Notes: generated by a model not told the origin, from the sequence alone. Shown: positions 16,333 to 28,773, numbered from the stretch's first letter. The stretch is DNA of 33,537 nucleotides from Vibrio sinaloensis DSM 21326 (GCF_000189275.1 NZ_AEVT01000088.1:1-33537), one strand, 5' to 3'. Numbers and translations: made by a program.

Positions 16333-17206
16333 TATTTATCAGGAAGAACAAATTCCAACCCAGTTCGAGCGATTTTGGCGTAGTTACCGAGCGAATAACC
16401 TCGCCATGTTTGGCTTGTGGTGCTTGGGTCTAATCGTGTTAATTACGCTAGTATCTCCTTGGATAACGCCTCACGATCCGCAAGCACAAACGGGCGAGTT
16501 ACTAATTCCACCATCTTGGAATCCCGCAGGAACGGTAGAGTACTTTCTAGGAACAGATGACCTAGGAAGAGATATCCTTTCACGCCTAATTTCAGGTTCA
16601 CAGCTAACGTTTGGGGCGGCGCTGATCATTACTGCGATTGCTGCTGTGATCGGTTGTATTATCGGAATTTTAGCCGGTATGACCAAAGGCTTGGTATCAA
16701 GTACCTTAAACCACCTGCTTGATACGGTAATGTCGATCCCCTCTTTGCTGCTGGCGATTATCTTTGTCGCCTTTCTTGGCTTTGGCGAGTTCAATATATT
16801 ACTGGCCATATGCCTCGCCCTGATTCCGCGATTTGTACGCTCCGTATACATCGCCGTGCACACTGAAGTTGAAAAAGATTACATCATGGCTGCCCGCCTT
16901 GATGGTGCAAACGACTTCTATTTGCTGTGGAACTCAATCCTGCCCAATATTCTGGTGGTGATTGCTTCGGAGGTAACCTTAGCACTGTCAATCGCAATAT
17001 TAGATATCACCGCTCTTGGCTTCCTTGGGCTCGGGGCTCAGGCTCCAAGCACTGAGTGGGGTGCCATTCTAGGTGACTCTGTTGAGCTCATCTATTTAGC
17101 TCCTTGGACCGTTACTTTACCTGGCTTAGCGATTATGTTTACCGTTATCGTGATTAACTTAGTGGGCGAAGGTGTCCGCCAAGCGCTCAACGCGGGGATC
17201 GAATAA
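16319..17206 (+). CDS. sapC: SapC, peptide ABC transporter permease
   Basis: Second permease, OppC/DppC type, 295 residues (E. coli 296). N-terminal cytoplasmic region with [15 protein letters not shown], then a membrane helix, the family block [37 protein letters not shown], and further helices. The EAA loop is [21 protein letters not shown]. It overlaps sapB by 14 bp and ends in a TAATG junction with sapD. Confidence 0.94.
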   Translation: MLTDNIYQEEQIPTQFERFWRSYRANNLAMFGLWCLGLIVLITLVSPWITPHDPQAQTGELLIPPSWNPAGTVEYFLGTDDLGRDILSRLISGSQLTFGAALIITAIAAVIGCIIGILAGMTKGLVSSTLNHLLDTVMSIPSLLLAIIFVAFLGFGEFNILLAICLALIPRFVRSVYIAVHTEVEKDYIMAARLDGANDFYLLWNSILPNILVVIASEVTLALSIAILDITALGFLGLGAQAPSTEWGAILGDSVELIYLAPWTVTLPGLAIMFTVIVINLVGEGVRQALNAGIE

Positions 17207-18204
17207 TGCCTTTATTAGATATTCGCCACCTGACGATTGAGATTGAAACACCGCAGGGCTTGATGAAAGCCGTTGATCGTATGAGTTTAACCCTGAATGA
17301 AGGGGAGATTCGTGGCCTTGTGGGCGAGTCAGGTTCCGGAAAGAGCTTGGTGGCGAAAGCGATTGTCGGTGTATGTAAAGACAATTGGAAAGTCACTGCA
17401 GACCGGATGCGGCTAGGAAACATAGACCTTTTGCAGCTAACGCCAAGAGAGCGCCGACGTGTTATCGCTCGTGATATTGCGATGATTTTTCAAGAGCCAT
17501 CAACCTGTCTTGATCCTTCAGAGGAAGTTGGTAAGCAATTGATCGAAGCGATCCCATCAAAATCATTTGAGGGTAAGTGGTGGGAACGTTTTAAGTGGCG
17601 TAAAAAGCAAGCAGTCGCGTTGCTACACAAAGTCGGTATTAAAAACCATCGCCAGATTATGGGCAGTTACCCTTACGAATTGACCGATGGTGAATGTCAA
17701 AAGATCATGATAGCGATGGCCATTGCAGCAAAACCAAAATTGTTGATTGCAGACGAGCCAACCAATGACTTAGACCCGATTACTCAGTCACAGATTCTCC
17801 GTTTACTGAGTCGTATGAATCAGGTGAACAACACTTCGATCATGCTGATCGGTCACGACTTAACCACCATTACTCAGTGGGCAAACCGTATTACTGTTAT
17901 GTATTGTGGACAGTCGGTTGAGTCTGCAGACACAAAGAAAATCTTAGAAAAGCCTAAGCATCCCTATACAGTCGCGTTGCTTAAAGCGATGCCAGATTTC
18001 AGTGATTGGATACCGCACAAAGAAAAACTGCAGTCTTTGCCTGGCTCTATTCCTCCTCTGCAACATTTACCTATCGGATGTCGTCTTGGCCCCCGCTGTC
18101 CTTATGCCCAGCGCCAGTGTGTCGAAATACCAATGACGCGCCGCATCAAAAATCATAAGTTTGCCTGCCACTTCCCTCTCAATATGGAGAAGAAAAAAGG
18201 ATGA
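17206..18204 (+). CDS. sapD: SapD, peptide ABC transporter ATPase
   Basis: ATP-binding subunit, 332 residues. Walker A is GESGSGKS (40-47), the Q-loop MIFQEP is near 93-98, and Walker B with catalytic Glu is LLIADEPT (179-186). The signature motif is degenerate: LTDGE (159-163) in place of LSGGQ. E. coli SapD has LTEGE at this place, so this is a family trait. The C-terminal Opp-type extension carries four cysteines (C292, C298, C305, C321), a pattern that in peptide-transporter ATPases can bind an iron-sulfur cluster. In E. coli SapD also supports Trk potassium uptake; whether that holds here is unknown. The end overlaps sapF by 4 bp. Confidence 0.94.
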   Translation: MPLLDIRHLTIEIETPQGLMKAVDRMSLTLNEGEIRGLVGESGSGKSLVAKAIVGVCKDNWKVTADRMRLGNIDLLQLTPRERRRVIARDIAMIFQEPSTCLDPSEEVGKQLIEAIPSKSFEGKWWERFKWRKKQAVALLHKVGIKNHRQIMGSYPYELTDGECQKIMIAMAIAAKPKLLIADEPTNDLDPITQSQILRLLSRMNQVNNTSIMLIGHDLTTITQWANRITVMYCGQSVESADTKKILEKPKHPYTVALLKAMPDFSDWIPHKEKLQSLPGSIPPLQHLPIGCRLGPRCPYAQRQCVEIPMTRRIKNHKFACHFPLNMEKKKG

Positions 18205-18986
18205 GTGCGTTACTTGAGGTCAATGACCTATCTAAAGACTTTGTCACCCGCTCTGGTCTACTCCGTAAGAAGGTACATCAAGCCGTTAAGCCGGTCAGTT
18301 TTACGCTTGAAGCGGGACAAACCATCGGTTTTATTGGTCAAAATGGCTCTGGGAAATCGACCCTAGCGCGTATGCTTGCTGGCGTTGTCGAACCGACTCA
18401 GGGTGAAATTCGAGTCAATGGTGAGCTCTTGTCGCACAAAGACTACGAGACGCGCTGCAAGCTGATTCGAATGATTTTTCAGGATCCTAATACCTCTCTA
18501 AACCCGAGAATCCAGATTGGTCGTATACTCGAAGGGCCACTCAAACGGAACACGAGCATGCCACCAGAAGCACGTATGAAACGAGTGAAAGACACTCTAC
18601 TTCGCGTTGGTTTGTTACCTGAGCACGCCTATTTCTACCCGCAAATGCTCGCTACGGGCCAAAAGCAGAGGGTTTGCTTGGCACGCGCTCTAATTCTTCA
18701 ACCTTCGATCATTGTCGCAGACGAGGCGCTTAACGGCCTTGATATGGCAATGCGCTCCCAGATCATTAACTTGTTTCTTGAGCTGCAAGAAGAAATGGGC
18801 GTTTCGTTTGTTTACGTTTCCCAGCATATTGGCGTAGTCAAACACATCACCGATAAGATCATGGTCATGCACGAGGGTGAAGTGGTAGAGAGCGGTGAAA
18901 CACAACACGTACTTTCTTGTCCAGAACATATCATTACTCAACGTTTAGTTGAGAGCCACTTTAACAAGTCGACCTGCTTCAAATAG
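18201..18986 (+). CDS. sapF: SapF, peptide ABC transporter ATPase
   Basis: Second ATPase of the transporter, 261 residues (E. coli 268). Walker [10 protein letters not shown] (46-54), Q-loop [12 protein letters not shown] (92-103), Walker [13 protein letters not shown] (170-181), H-loop in [11 protein letters not shown]. The signature motif is LATGQ (150-154) instead of LSGGQ; enteric SapF has LAPGQ, so both ATPases of this transporter are atypical there. It starts inside the sapD end (ATGA). A gene for a secreted protein follows after 8 bp, so the operon probably continues. Confidence 0.93.
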   Translation: MSALLEVNDLSKDFVTRSGLLRKKVHQAVKPVSFTLEAGQTIGFIGQNGSGKSTLARMLAGVVEPTQGEIRVNGELLSHKDYETRCKLIRMIFQDPNTSLNPRIQIGRILEGPLKRNTSMPPEARMKRVKDTLLRVGLLPEHAYFYPQMLATGQKQRVCLARALILQPSIIVADEALNGLDMAMRSQIINLFLELQEEMGVSFVYVSQHIGVVKHITDKIMVMHEGEVVESGETQHVLSCPEHIITQRLVESHFNKSTCFK

Positions 18987-18994
18987 GGGATCAG

Positions 18995-19780
18995 ATGCTA
19001 AGGAAGGCACTGGGATTAATTCTCTTACTGGTGACTAGCTCTTCAGCCTTGGCCTACGAGTCGCGACTCACTTGGCTTGAGCCTGCCTTTGTTCAGCAAG
19101 CATTTGTCGATGTCGCTTTAAAACGCGAGTATGCTCCGGGCGATTGGCAACTGGTAAAGTGGCAACAGCCTATTAAGCTATGGGTCGAGCACAAAGTCGC
19201 CGATCAAGCTTTACACAATGAATTGCTCGATGCCCATATTGCGGATCTTTCTCGTATCACGGGCCACTCTATAGAACGCGTTTCATTTCGCGCGCAAGCT
19301 AACGTTATATGGATCTTTACCCGAGAGTCTTTATGGCGCGAAGACGTTAAGAAAGAACTGGGGGCCGGTTCGCTCAAACATATGCATGGTGCTATCTGTA
19401 AGGCTGGATACAAGCTTAACCCTCAAACTGGTTCCATCGCGTCCGCCGCGATAATTATCCCAGTAGACCAAGCAAGAGAGCATGGAAAGCTACTCGCTTG
19501 TATCGTTGAAGAAATAACTCAGATCATGGGCTTACCCAATGATGCAGAATCTGCATTCCCGTCTATCTTTAATGATGAAACCCCTGAAGATCTGCTATCA
19601 CCATTGGATGTCGTTTTACTCCAACTACTCTATGAACCAGAGTTGAAACCGGGCATGACAGTAAGCCAAGTGACTCCGTTGCTTAGCGCTAAAATTCAGG
19701 AATACCAGAAACTAGGCAAACTTACACAGGCTGTCTCAATCGCAAAATCTGGAGCGCTCTATCAGCTTATTGGGTATTAG
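18995..19780 (+). CDS. Secreted DUF2927-like protein of unknown function
   Basis: 261 residues with a clear Sec signal peptide, MLRKALGLILLLVTSSSALA, cleaved after Ala20. The mature protein would be periplasmic or exported. The segment CIVEEITQIMGLPNDAES, then PSIFNDETPEDLLSPLDVVLLQLLYEPELKPGM, is what I recognise as the DUF2927 pattern. The EEITQ part, with the preceding segment, recalls the helix of some metallopeptidase-like proteins, but no HExxH is present, so I claim no activity. It starts 8 bp after sapF behind GGGGA and overlaps the next gene by 11 bp. It therefore sits in one transcription unit with the sap genes, and a function tied to peptide transport or the envelope is an inference from that. 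Confidence 0.8.
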   Translation: MLRKALGLILLLVTSSSALAYESRLTWLEPAFVQQAFVDVALKREYAPGDWQLVKWQQPIKLWVEHKVADQALHNELLDAHIADLSRITGHSIERVSFRAQANVIWIFTRESLWREDVKKELGAGSLKHMHGAICKAGYKLNPQTGSIASAAIIIPVDQAREHGKLLACIVEEITQIMGLPNDAESAFPSIFNDETPEDLLSPLDVVLLQLLYEPELKPGMTVSQVTPLLSAKIQEYQKLGKLTQAVSIAKSGALYQLIGY

Positions 19781-21356
19781 TCATCAACCAAACAGCAAGC
19801 CAAACCCCTATCAGTTTCTACTGACTTGGTTGTTAATTCTTCTCGCCGCATTACATTCACTTCTTACGCAAACACATTACTTTCTCAATGCGGATGTCGC
19901 ATTTCTAACTCAAATGGCGTTATACGGCCAAAGTGGCGATCTCTACACGCAATATTACGAGATTAACCCACCGCTGATTGTTTATATCTATCGTTTATTC
20001 CTTGCCCCTTATTATTGGGGAGAATTGAGTATTGTATCCGCTCTGCGGTTCTCTATGGTTACCTACCTGCTATTAATTACCTTGATGTGTCAGTATTACC
20101 TCTACAAGCTCAAACTGCGTCATGCGACTCTGTGGGTAATTGCTATCGCACTAGCGTTTCTGTTTGTTTTACCAGCGGCGTTCTTACAGCGAGAGCATAT
20201 TATTTCTGCCGCCATGATTGGCTATTTTTGCATGCTGACATGTCGAGTAAATCACATCAAAACAGCCATGAGTATGCGAGTAGCATCAATTACACTCGCT
20301 GCTTTCGCTGTGTGTTTAAAGCCACAGTACATTATAGTGTTGGCACTTTTGGAAGGCTGGTTACTGTGGCGTCATCGAGAGATCAAATCCTTGTTTAGGG
20401 CTGAAAACATCATCATTGCAATAATAGGAATCAGCTACGTTGGATTCGTTTATCTCTACCACCCTCACTATTTTTCTTTGGTTGCGCCGCTTGCTAGTGA
20501 AACATACATCGCATATTTTGAAGGTGCAGAAAGCATGCTTATTCGGCTCGGTTTACTGCTGCTACTGCTATTTCTACCTTATCGTTACTTGACTCAGCAA
20601 GTCACCGAAGTTCACCTTGTACAAGGTCTGTACCTAGTCGCTATCGCCGCATTGAGCGCTTTCCTAGTCGGCAGAGCTGGGTTTAGCTATCACCTGCTGC
20701 TAACTTTTACCACACTGTCAATTGTGTTACTGGCAGCTTGGTTTTATTCTTTGCAGGAACTGATAAGAGAGCCAAAAGCCCGACAAGTGACACATTGTGT
20801 GTTCTTTTTCATGATGCTGCTGTTTGTCCGGCACTTCCACTTTATTGATATTGACAAAATCAACTATCAAGACGCCAGTAAGACCTTTCTATCCACATCC
20901 AATCACCTGCCAGAGAAACTCATCGAGTATCAAGATTACAAAGTTATCTATGATGCTTTAAAGCCACATGTGACAAGTGGGCAAAACGTCTATATGTTTG
21001 GTGCACGGCTGTTCCCAGCTCACCCCATCGCAATGCATTTAGGTTTGAAATGGATTGGTCATTTCCCAGTATTGTGGGCGCTACCACAAACCTTGAAAGC
21101 AACTGAAGGAAAAAAGAAAAATACGCGTTTAGCCTGGATAAGCCAAGTTGTAACTGAGGATATTAAGCTGCATAAACCGAGTGCTATCTTGGTAGAAGAA
21201 AACGAACCACTACTACGCTACCCGTTAGAGTTTGGCTTCGTGGAACACTTTACCCAGTATCAAGTGTTTCAGAATGAATTTGAGCACTATCAAAAATTGG
21301 GCAGTTACCCATCCCCAGATGGAAACTGGGTCATCTATTTAAGGCAGGAAGAATAA
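19770..21356 (+). CDS. Polytopic membrane protein, possible GT-C type glycosyltransferase
   Basis: 528 residues with about ten hydrophobic segments up to residue ~365 and a soluble C-terminal domain of about 160 residues. Between the first two helices, an extracytoplasmic loop holds NADVAFLTQMA (Asp42) and YYEINPPLIVYIYRL (about 62-76). An acidic residue in this loop followed by NPP is typical of GT-C enzymes that use lipid-linked sugars (PMT and ArnT relatives). The remainder (QREHIISAA, VCLKPQYI) fits that class but is not diagnostic. It overlaps the DUF2927 gene by 11 bp. The first ATG is used; no better SD or start lies nearby. Substrate unknown; an alternative is a non-enzymatic membrane protein with the same topology. 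Confidence 0.65.
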   Translation: MGISHQPNSKPNPYQFLLTWLLILLAALHSLLTQTHYFLNADVAFLTQMALYGQSGDLYTQYYEINPPLIVYIYRLFLAPYYWGELSIVSALRFSMVTYLLLITLMCQYYLYKLKLRHATLWVIAIALAFLFVLPAAFLQREHIISAAMIGYFCMLTCRVNHIKTAMSMRVASITLAAFAVCLKPQYIIVLALLEGWLLWRHREIKSLFRAENIIIAIIGISYVGFVYLYHPHYFSLVAPLASETYIAYFEGAESMLIRLGLLLLLLFLPYRYLTQQVTEVHLVQGLYLVAIAALSAFLVGRAGFSYHLLLTFTTLSIVLLAAWFYSLQELIREPKARQVTHCVFFFMMLLFVRHFHFIDIDKINYQDASKTFLSTSNHLPEKLIEYQDYKVIYDALKPHVTSGQNVYMFGARLFPAHPIAMHLGLKWIGHFPVLWALPQTLKATEGKKKNTRLAWISQVVTEDIKLHKPSAILVEENEPLLRYPLEFGFVEHFTQYQVFQNEFEHYQKLGSYPSPDGNWVIYLRQEE

Positions 21357-21378
21357 AGCCAAGCGCAAAGGCTTGGCT
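21348..21378 (-). terminator. Terminator of the DUF2750 gene, possibly bidirectional
   Basis: AGCCAAGC (21357-21364) and GCTTGGCT (21371-21378) form a perfect 8-bp stem with a 6-nt loop. On the minus strand it is followed by TTATTCTTCC. On the plus strand the following bases (GGTAGGGG) are poor in T, so it may end the sap-distal transcript only weakly. Confidence 0.6.
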
Positions 21379-21386
21379 GGTAGGGG

Positions 21387-21767
21387 TTAGCCGCGCTTTT
21401 TAAGTTCGAACTCAAACTCATCAGGAAAGAGCACCACGCCCTCTTCATTCTGGTTTGGAAACACAACAACAGCTAGCTCGTCCTCTTCCAACCCATAAGT
21501 CCAACGACTGAACCATTTAGCAGTCGAGATAGATTCAGCTTTGCAATGCTCCCATTCTCCCGTCGCCCATTGTTTAGCAAATTCTTCATGGGGCCATACT
21601 GGAACACAATCTTCATCTTCAGTATTAAGCATCACACAGCCATGCTCATCGGTGAGAATCCAAACTTTACGACTCTTAGCCATCTCTTTAAAGCAGTAAT
21701 TCAGGCGCTCTTCTGGGCGCATCTTGTTTACGGTATCAATCTGCTCTTGCGATAGGGACTCAGACAT
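21387..21767 (-). CDS. DUF2750 domain protein
   Basis: Small soluble protein of 126 residues, acidic, with no signal or membrane segment. The order KSRKVWILTDEHG, then VPVWPHEEFAKQWATGEWEHCKAESIS, then WFSRWTYGLEEDELAVVVFPN is the pattern I know as DUF2750, found in many gamma-proteobacteria and without a proven function. It lies downstream of ppaC on the same strand but is separated from it by a strong terminator, so it likely has its own promoter in the 87-bp gap. Confidence 0.78.
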   Translation of the reverse strand: MSESLSQEQIDTVNKMRPEERLNYCFKEMAKSRKVWILTDEHGCVMLNTEDEDCVPVWPHEEFAKQWATGEWEHCKAESISTAKWFSRWTYGLEEDELAVVVFPNQNEEGVVLFPDEFEFELKKRG

Positions 21768-21790
21768 TCCTCTCTCCTACTCTCTAGTGG

Positions 21791-21829
21791 CGATAAAACA
21801 AACGCCCATAGTGAAACACTATGGGCGTT
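21791..21829 (-). terminator. Rho-independent terminator of ppaC
   Basis: A perfect 13-bp stem (AACGCCCATAGTG 21801-21813 with CACTATGGGCGTT 21817-21829) closes on an AAA loop. Minus-strand transcripts then read TGTTTTATCG. It begins 26 bp after the ppaC stop. Confidence 0.87.
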
Positions 21830-21854
21830 GAATTTGATGCAGTCAAAAACTGTC

Positions 21855-22760
21855 TTACACTAGCTCAGCTTGTAGCCACGGCCAGCCTTGTTTCTTACGG
21901 CTTAGGGTGTTTTCCATCATAAGCATGCCATCTTGTTCATGCTTAACTAATTTCTCAGCCCACTCACCTTTGTATAGTAGACGAGTTTGCGCCGTTGTAA
22001 TGTCTGTTAGCATTACTGCAGCAAATGCCAAACCTTCTTCTGCGCAGCGACGCTCTAGATCCGCTTCTAGCGCATCAATCATACCGTCAACTTGCTCAAG
22101 TGTTGCAAGTTCAACTTGACCAACGACGACATCACGGCCGTTGAATGGGTAACCTTTAAGGTCTTTTTCTACTAGCTCAGCAGCAGAAAGACCTTCGATG
22201 TTTGTTTTAGCAATCAACAGATCTTTGATGAAAGCATCAACATCACAAACGTCTGCAATTCTTGCTAGCTCTTCAACCGCATCTTTATCTTTTTGTGTGC
22301 ACGTTGGAGAAGCAAAACCAACAGTGTCAGATAAAATTGCAGACATCATCAGTTTAGCGATTTGAGGAGTGATCTCGTGACCTTCAATCTTAAACATGTT
22401 GAAAAGTACTGTGTTAGTACAGCCAACAGGCCAGATCCAAGCTTCCATTGGGTTAACGGTCATTACGTCACCCAGACGGTGGTGGTCAACGATACCTAAG
22501 ATTTCTGCTTCAGCCACATCATCTGGTGCTTGTGCTAGATCTGAGTAATCAACCAACCAAATTTTCTCGCCTGCCACAGACGTACGAAGTTCTGGAACTT
22601 CAGCGTTTGCAACTTCTAAAATATGCTGTGTTTCGCGGTTGATTTCGCCTTGGCGAATTGGCATGGCTTCGACACCACGAGCTTTTAGTAGCTCAGTTGC
22701 TACCAATGCACTACAGATACTATCACTATCAGGGTTCTTGTGACCTACAACTAGAATCAT
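21855..22760 (-). CDS. ppaC: Manganese-dependent inorganic pyrophosphatase (family II)
   Basis: Cytosolic enzyme hydrolysing pyrophosphate to phosphate, DHH superfamily, 301 residues. Metal ligands are visible: GHKNPDSDS (H7, D11, D13), D71 in LVDYSD, and the DHH triad at 92-94 followed by RLGD. A conserved NTVLFNMF/TVGFASPT region follows, and the C-terminal substrate loop is SRKKQ near the end (RKKQGWPWLQAELV). Without CBS domains it is the short, non-regulated form. Family II is common in Vibrio. A promoter candidate lies at 22821-22848 and a strong terminator follows. Confidence 0.95.
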   Translation of the reverse strand: MILVVGHKNPDSDSICSALVATELLKARGVEAMPIRQGEINRETQHILEVANAEVPELRTSVAGEKIWLVDYSDLAQAPDDVAEAEILGIVDHHRLGDVMTVNPMEAWIWPVGCTNTVLFNMFKIEGHEITPQIAKLMMSAILSDTVGFASPTCTQKDKDAVEELARIADVCDVDAFIKDLLIAKTNIEGLSAAELVEKDLKGYPFNGRDVVVGQVELATLEQVDGMIDALEADLERRCAEEGLAFAAVMLTDITTAQTRLLYKGEWAEKLVKHEQDGMLMMENTLSRKKQGWPWLQAELV

Positions 22761-22820
22761 CTTATTTCCTATACGACTAAAATAGGCCCTATTCTGGGCA
22801 AATTACTCACGAAGGCGAAT

Positions 22821-22848
22821 ACTTTACCTGATTTTTGAGATTTGTCAT
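22821..22848 (-). promoter_or_regulatory. Candidate promoter of ppaC
   Basis: On the minus strand, ATGACA (22848-22843) and TAAAGT (22826-22821) are spaced by 16 bp, about 60 bp upstream of the ppaC ATG. The rest of the 203-bp gap between yebC and ppaC holds no gene or clear terminator that I can see. Confidence 0.45.
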
Positions 22849-22963
22849 GGGTTAGCAAAAAAGAAAAACGTTTCTTACAACTTTTGTTGCAATTAAGTCT
22901 CAATGAAAGGAAAGCAACCCAGCTTAACTACAATGAGAACATCCTCGGCTAGAGAGCGCTGCC

Positions 22964-23710
22964 TTATTCGAGTAAAGCGGCTACCTCATCCGAAATATCA
23001 CCGTTATGGTATACCTCTTGAACATCATCTAGATCTTCTAGCGCATCAATTAAACGAAGTAACTTTGGCGCTGTATCAGCATCAAGATCCGCTTTTGTCG
23101 AGGGAATCAATGACACTTCTGCATGAGCAGATTTAAATCCAGCAGCGTCTAAGGCATCTTTTACGCCACCAAAGTCAGCAGGTGTAGTAAATACGTCGAT
23201 GGCTCCATCTTCTGACGTCTCGATATCATCGGCGCCACTTTCAAGCGCAACTTCCATAACATCGTCTTCGTCTAGACCAGAGGCGTAAGAAATCACACCT
23301 TTTTTCTCGAATAGATAGCTTACGCTTCCGTCAGTGCCTAAGTTCCCTCCCGCTTTTGAAAAAGCATGACGAACACCAGAAACTGTTCGATTTCGATTAT
23401 CCGTCATGCACTCTACCATAACGGCAGTCCCTCCTGGGCCATAACCTTCGTAGATGACGGTTTCCATGCCTTCATCACCTTCACCACCAGCGCCTCTAGA
23501 CACAGCGCGATTAACCGTATCGCGAGTCATATTATTGGAAAGCGCTTTATCTATAGCGGCACGTAACCTTGGGTTGTTCTCCGGCTCACCACCACCTTCT
23601 TTGGCTGCAACCACTATTTCTCGGATCAGTTTGGTGAAAATTTTACCTCGCTTAGCATCTTGTGCTGCTTTGCGGTGGCGAATGTTAGCCCATTTACTAT
23701 GACCAGCCAT
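22964..23710 (-). CDS. yebC: YebC/PmpR-family protein
   Basis: 248 residues from the ATG at 23710, beginning [20 protein letters not shown], the hallmark start of the family. A TTG two codons upstream is in frame but not needed. Family blocks follow: [47 protein letters not shown] and [22 protein letters not shown]. YebC proteins have been described as DNA-binding regulators (PmpR) and more recently as factors that ease ribosome stalling at polyproline stretches; which applies here is not shown by sequence. It lies downstream of the his operon, behind that operon's terminator. Confidence 0.93.
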   Translation of the reverse strand: MAGHSKWANIRHRKAAQDAKRGKIFTKLIREIVVAAKEGGGEPENNPRLRAAIDKALSNNMTRDTVNRAVSRGAGGEGDEGMETVIYEGYGPGGTAVMVECMTDNRNRTVSGVRHAFSKAGGNLGTDGSVSYLFEKKGVISYASGLDEDDVMEVALESGADDIETSEDGAIDVFTTPADFGGVKDALDAAGFKSAHAEVSLIPSTKADLDADTAPKLLRLIDALEDLDDVQEVYHNGDISDEVAALLE

Positions 23711-23730
23711 AAACAAATACTCCCAATCTA

Positions 23731-23763
23731 AAAACAGAAAAGCCGTAAGTTATGCTTACGGCT
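23731..23763 (-). terminator. Rho-independent terminator of the his operon
   Basis: AGCCGTAAG (23741-23749) pairs perfectly with CTTACGGCT (23755-23763) around a 5-nt loop; minus-strand transcripts then run into TTTCTGTTTT. It lies 36 bp after the hisI stop and separates the his operon from yebC. Confidence 0.87.
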
Positions 23764-23799
23764 TTGAATTTTCTTCAGTTTATCACATCGAAGATAGCT

Positions 23800-24431
23800 T
23801 TACTTGTGACGCTCTTTCAACTTGTTGACCACATCATTCATTGATAGCCCTTGGTCTTGGAGAAGAACCAGCAAGTGATAGATTAAATCCGCAGACTCGC
23901 ACACTAGCTCCGCCTTATCCCCCGACGTCGCCGCAAGCGCGACTTCAACACCTTCTTCGCCCACTTTCTGCGAAATACGCTTGGTGCCACGGGAATAAAG
24001 GTTGGCAGTATAAGAGGAATCAGGGTCGGCACTCTTGCGGGCAGCCAATAGCTGCTCAAGTTGATGAAGCCACACCATTTGTGATTCCTCTTGCGGATCC
24101 ACATCCCAACATGTGGTGTTACCCAAGTGGCACGTAGGACCAATGGGATTCACCTTCACCAATAGCGTATCGTTATCGCAATCTAACTGCATGTTTACCA
24201 ATTGCAACACGTTGCCTGAGGTTTCACCTTTGGTCCAAAGACGCTGCTTAGTCCGAGAAAAAAACGTTACCTGACCGGTTTCGCCCGTTTTTGCCAAAGC
24301 ATCTTGGTTCATGTAGCCCATCATCAGCACTTGGCTTGATTGGAAATCCTGGACGATGGCAGGTACCAGACCATCCACCTTTTCCCAGTTGATTCGCTCA
24401 GCTAGCGAACTTACTTCGGCGGCTTTTACAC

Positions 24432-24435
<4 letters not shown>
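23800..24435 (-). CDS. hisI: HisIE, phosphoribosyl-AMP cyclohydrolase / phosphoribosyl-ATP pyrophosphatase
   Basis: Bifunctional enzyme for the second and third steps of histidine synthesis, 211 residues. The N-terminal cyclohydrolase half contains the metal-binding [18 protein letters not shown] segment followed by CWD. The C-terminal pyrophosphohydrolase half contains [24 protein letters not shown] and CESADLIYH. The ATG overlaps the hisF stop (ATGA). Last gene of the operon; a terminator follows 36 bp later. Confidence 0.96.
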
Positions 24436-25936
<1,501 letters not shown>

Positions 25937-26551
25937 TTATAATTCTAAGAAGTTTTGAATAAGCTTCGCGCCCGCTTTTGAAGAACGCTCAGGGTGGAAT
26001 TGCACACCGTAGTAGTTGCCGCTTTGTACGGCTGCCGTGAATGGGTTGCCGTACTCACATTCAGCAATAGTGTACTCTCCAACGGGCATTGCAAAGCTGT
26101 GTACAAAGTAGAAGTACTCGCCTTCTTCAATGCCTTTGAAAAGTGGATTACCAGCTTTTGCAGACACCGTATTCCAACCCATATGCGGCAGCGGCAAATC
26201 GCCAGTTTGTAGTAGCTTCACTTTGCCATCACAAAGTCCAAGACACTCGACTAACTCGTCGGCTTTCTGGCCTTTTTCTTGAGAAACTCTGCCCAACAGT
26301 TGCATGCCTAAACAGATACCTAGCAGTGGCTTTTCTACCTGTTTTACCAAGCTGATAAGATTGCGCTCTTCTAGGTTCTTCATCGCTTCACTGGCAGTCC
26401 CTACGCCCGGTAGGAATAGCTTGTCAGCTGCCAATACAACTTGTGGATCTTTTGAAATCGTTACGTCATAACCTAGGCGTTCAATGGCAAACTTCACCGA
26501 AGAGACGTTGGCACAGCCAGTATCGATAATGACAACTTTCTGTTCTGTCAC
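25937..26551 (-). CDS. hisH: HisH, imidazole glycerol phosphate synthase glutaminase subunit
   Basis: Class I glutamine amidotransferase that feeds ammonia to HisF, 204 residues. The nucleophile is Cys80 in [12 protein letters not shown]. His186 and Glu188 in VQFHPERSS complete the triad. The [11 protein letters not shown] oxyanion-strand motif has PGVG as expected. It lies 26 bp after hisB. Confidence 0.97.
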   Translation of the reverse strand: MTEQKVVIIDTGCANVSSVKFAIERLGYDVTISKDPQVVLAADKLFLPGVGTASEAMKNLEERNLISLVKQVEKPLLGICLGMQLLGRVSQEKGQKADELVECLGLCDGKVKLLQTGDLPLPHMGWNTVSAKAGNPLFKGIEEGEYFYFVHSFAMPVGEYTIAECEYGNPFTAAVQSGNYYGVQFHPERSSKAGAKLIQNFLEL

Positions 26552-26577
26552 TGTTTTTCTCCTTGATAACGTTAGCC

Positions 26578-27651
26578 TTAAAGTACGCCTTTACTACTCG
26601 GTAGCTCAGTGCCTTCGACTTTGATTGCTTGGCGCAGAGTGCGACCAAACGCTTTAAATAGGCTCTCAATGATGTGGTGATCATTGTTGCCCGCAGAAGA
26701 AAGGTGCAGCGTACACGCTAATGTGTCAGTCAAAGAACGGAAGAAGTGAACCACCATCTCTGTTGAAAGGTCACCCACTTGTTCACGGCTAAACTGCGCG
26801 TCGAACTTAAGGTAAGGACGACCAGATAAGTCTAGTGCACATTGTGCCAAGCACTCATCCATTGGCAGGCTGAAACCAAAGCGGCCAATACCACGTTTGT
26901 CACCCAGCGCTTCTTTAAGAGCTTGCCCCAACGCAAGAGCGGTATCTTCTACCGTGTGGTGATCATCAATGTGCAGGTCGCCTTCCACTTTGCACACCAT
27001 CTGGAATCCACCGTGCGTCGCAATTTGATCTAACATGTGGTCGAAGAAACCAAGACCCGTTGAGATGTCATTACCGCCTTGCTCATCCAGATTAACCGCA
27101 ACTTTGATGTCTGTTTCTTTCGTGGTGCGAATGACTTCAGCAACACGGGCTTTCACCGTGAGATCTTTCAGGATCTGTTTCCAACCCATGGTTTCTGGGT
27201 TGTACTGAATACCACGAATTGCCATGTTTTCTGCAAGTTGAAGATCGGTTTGACGATCGCCAATCACTACAGAGTTTTGAAAATCCACTTTGCCACCTTG
27301 CAGGTACTCTTTCACCAAGCCCAATTTAGGCTTACGGCAAGAACAGTTGTCTTCATCGAAGTGAGGACAAATCAGCACGTCATCAAACTTCACACCTTGA
27401 GACTCAAAGATCTCCATCATCATGTTGTGTGGAGCATCAAAGTCTGCTTGTGGGTAGCTGTCGGTACCCAAACCATCTTGGTTCGTTACCATCACTAGAC
27501 GGTATCCTGCATCCTGTAACGACAACAGGCTTGGGATAACAAATGGCTCTAGCTTTAGTTTGTCTAAACGGTCTACTTGAAAATCAATCGGCGGCTCAAC
27601 AATTAAGGTGCCATCACGGTCTATAAAAAGGATTTTTTGTTGTTTGCTCAC
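26578..27651 (-). CDS. hisB: HisB, histidinol-phosphatase / imidazoleglycerol-phosphate dehydratase
   Basis: Bifunctional enzyme of steps six and eight, 357 residues, the fused gamma-proteobacterial form. The N-terminal HAD phosphatase has FIDRDGTLI (Asp11, Asp13) and a zinc site [11 protein letters not shown] (C95, H97, C103, C105). The C-terminal dehydratase has [30 protein letters not shown] and [15 protein letters not shown], the His/Glu motifs that bind manganese. The 69-bp gap upstream to hisC holds a hairpin. Confidence 0.97.
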   Translation of the reverse strand: MSKQQKILFIDRDGTLIVEPPIDFQVDRLDKLKLEPFVIPSLLSLQDAGYRLVMVTNQDGLGTDSYPQADFDAPHNMMMEIFESQGVKFDDVLICPHFDEDNCSCRKPKLGLVKEYLQGGKVDFQNSVVIGDRQTDLQLAENMAIRGIQYNPETMGWKQILKDLTVKARVAEVIRTTKETDIKVAVNLDEQGGNDISTGLGFFDHMLDQIATHGGFQMVCKVEGDLHIDDHHTVEDTALALGQALKEALGDKRGIGRFGFSLPMDECLAQCALDLSGRPYLKFDAQFSREQVGDLSTEMVVHFFRSLTDTLACTLHLSSAGNNDHHIIESLFKAFGRTLRQAIKVEGTELPSSKGVL

Positions 27652-27680
27652 TCGAACTTCCTTATTACTATTCTTTTAGG

Positions 27681-27703
27681 CGCTCCCGCTTTACGCGAGA
27701 GCG
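27681..27703 (-). other. Hairpin between hisC and hisB
   Basis: On the minus strand, CGCTCTCGC and GCGGGAGCG pair over nine positions (one T-G) around a GTAAA loop. It is followed by CCTAAAAGAA, not a T-run, so it should not terminate. It may be an mRNA stability or processing element inside the his operon. Confidence 0.5.
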
Positions 27704-27720
27704 ATACATTCTTTCTCTAC

Positions 27721-28773
<1,053 letters not shown>

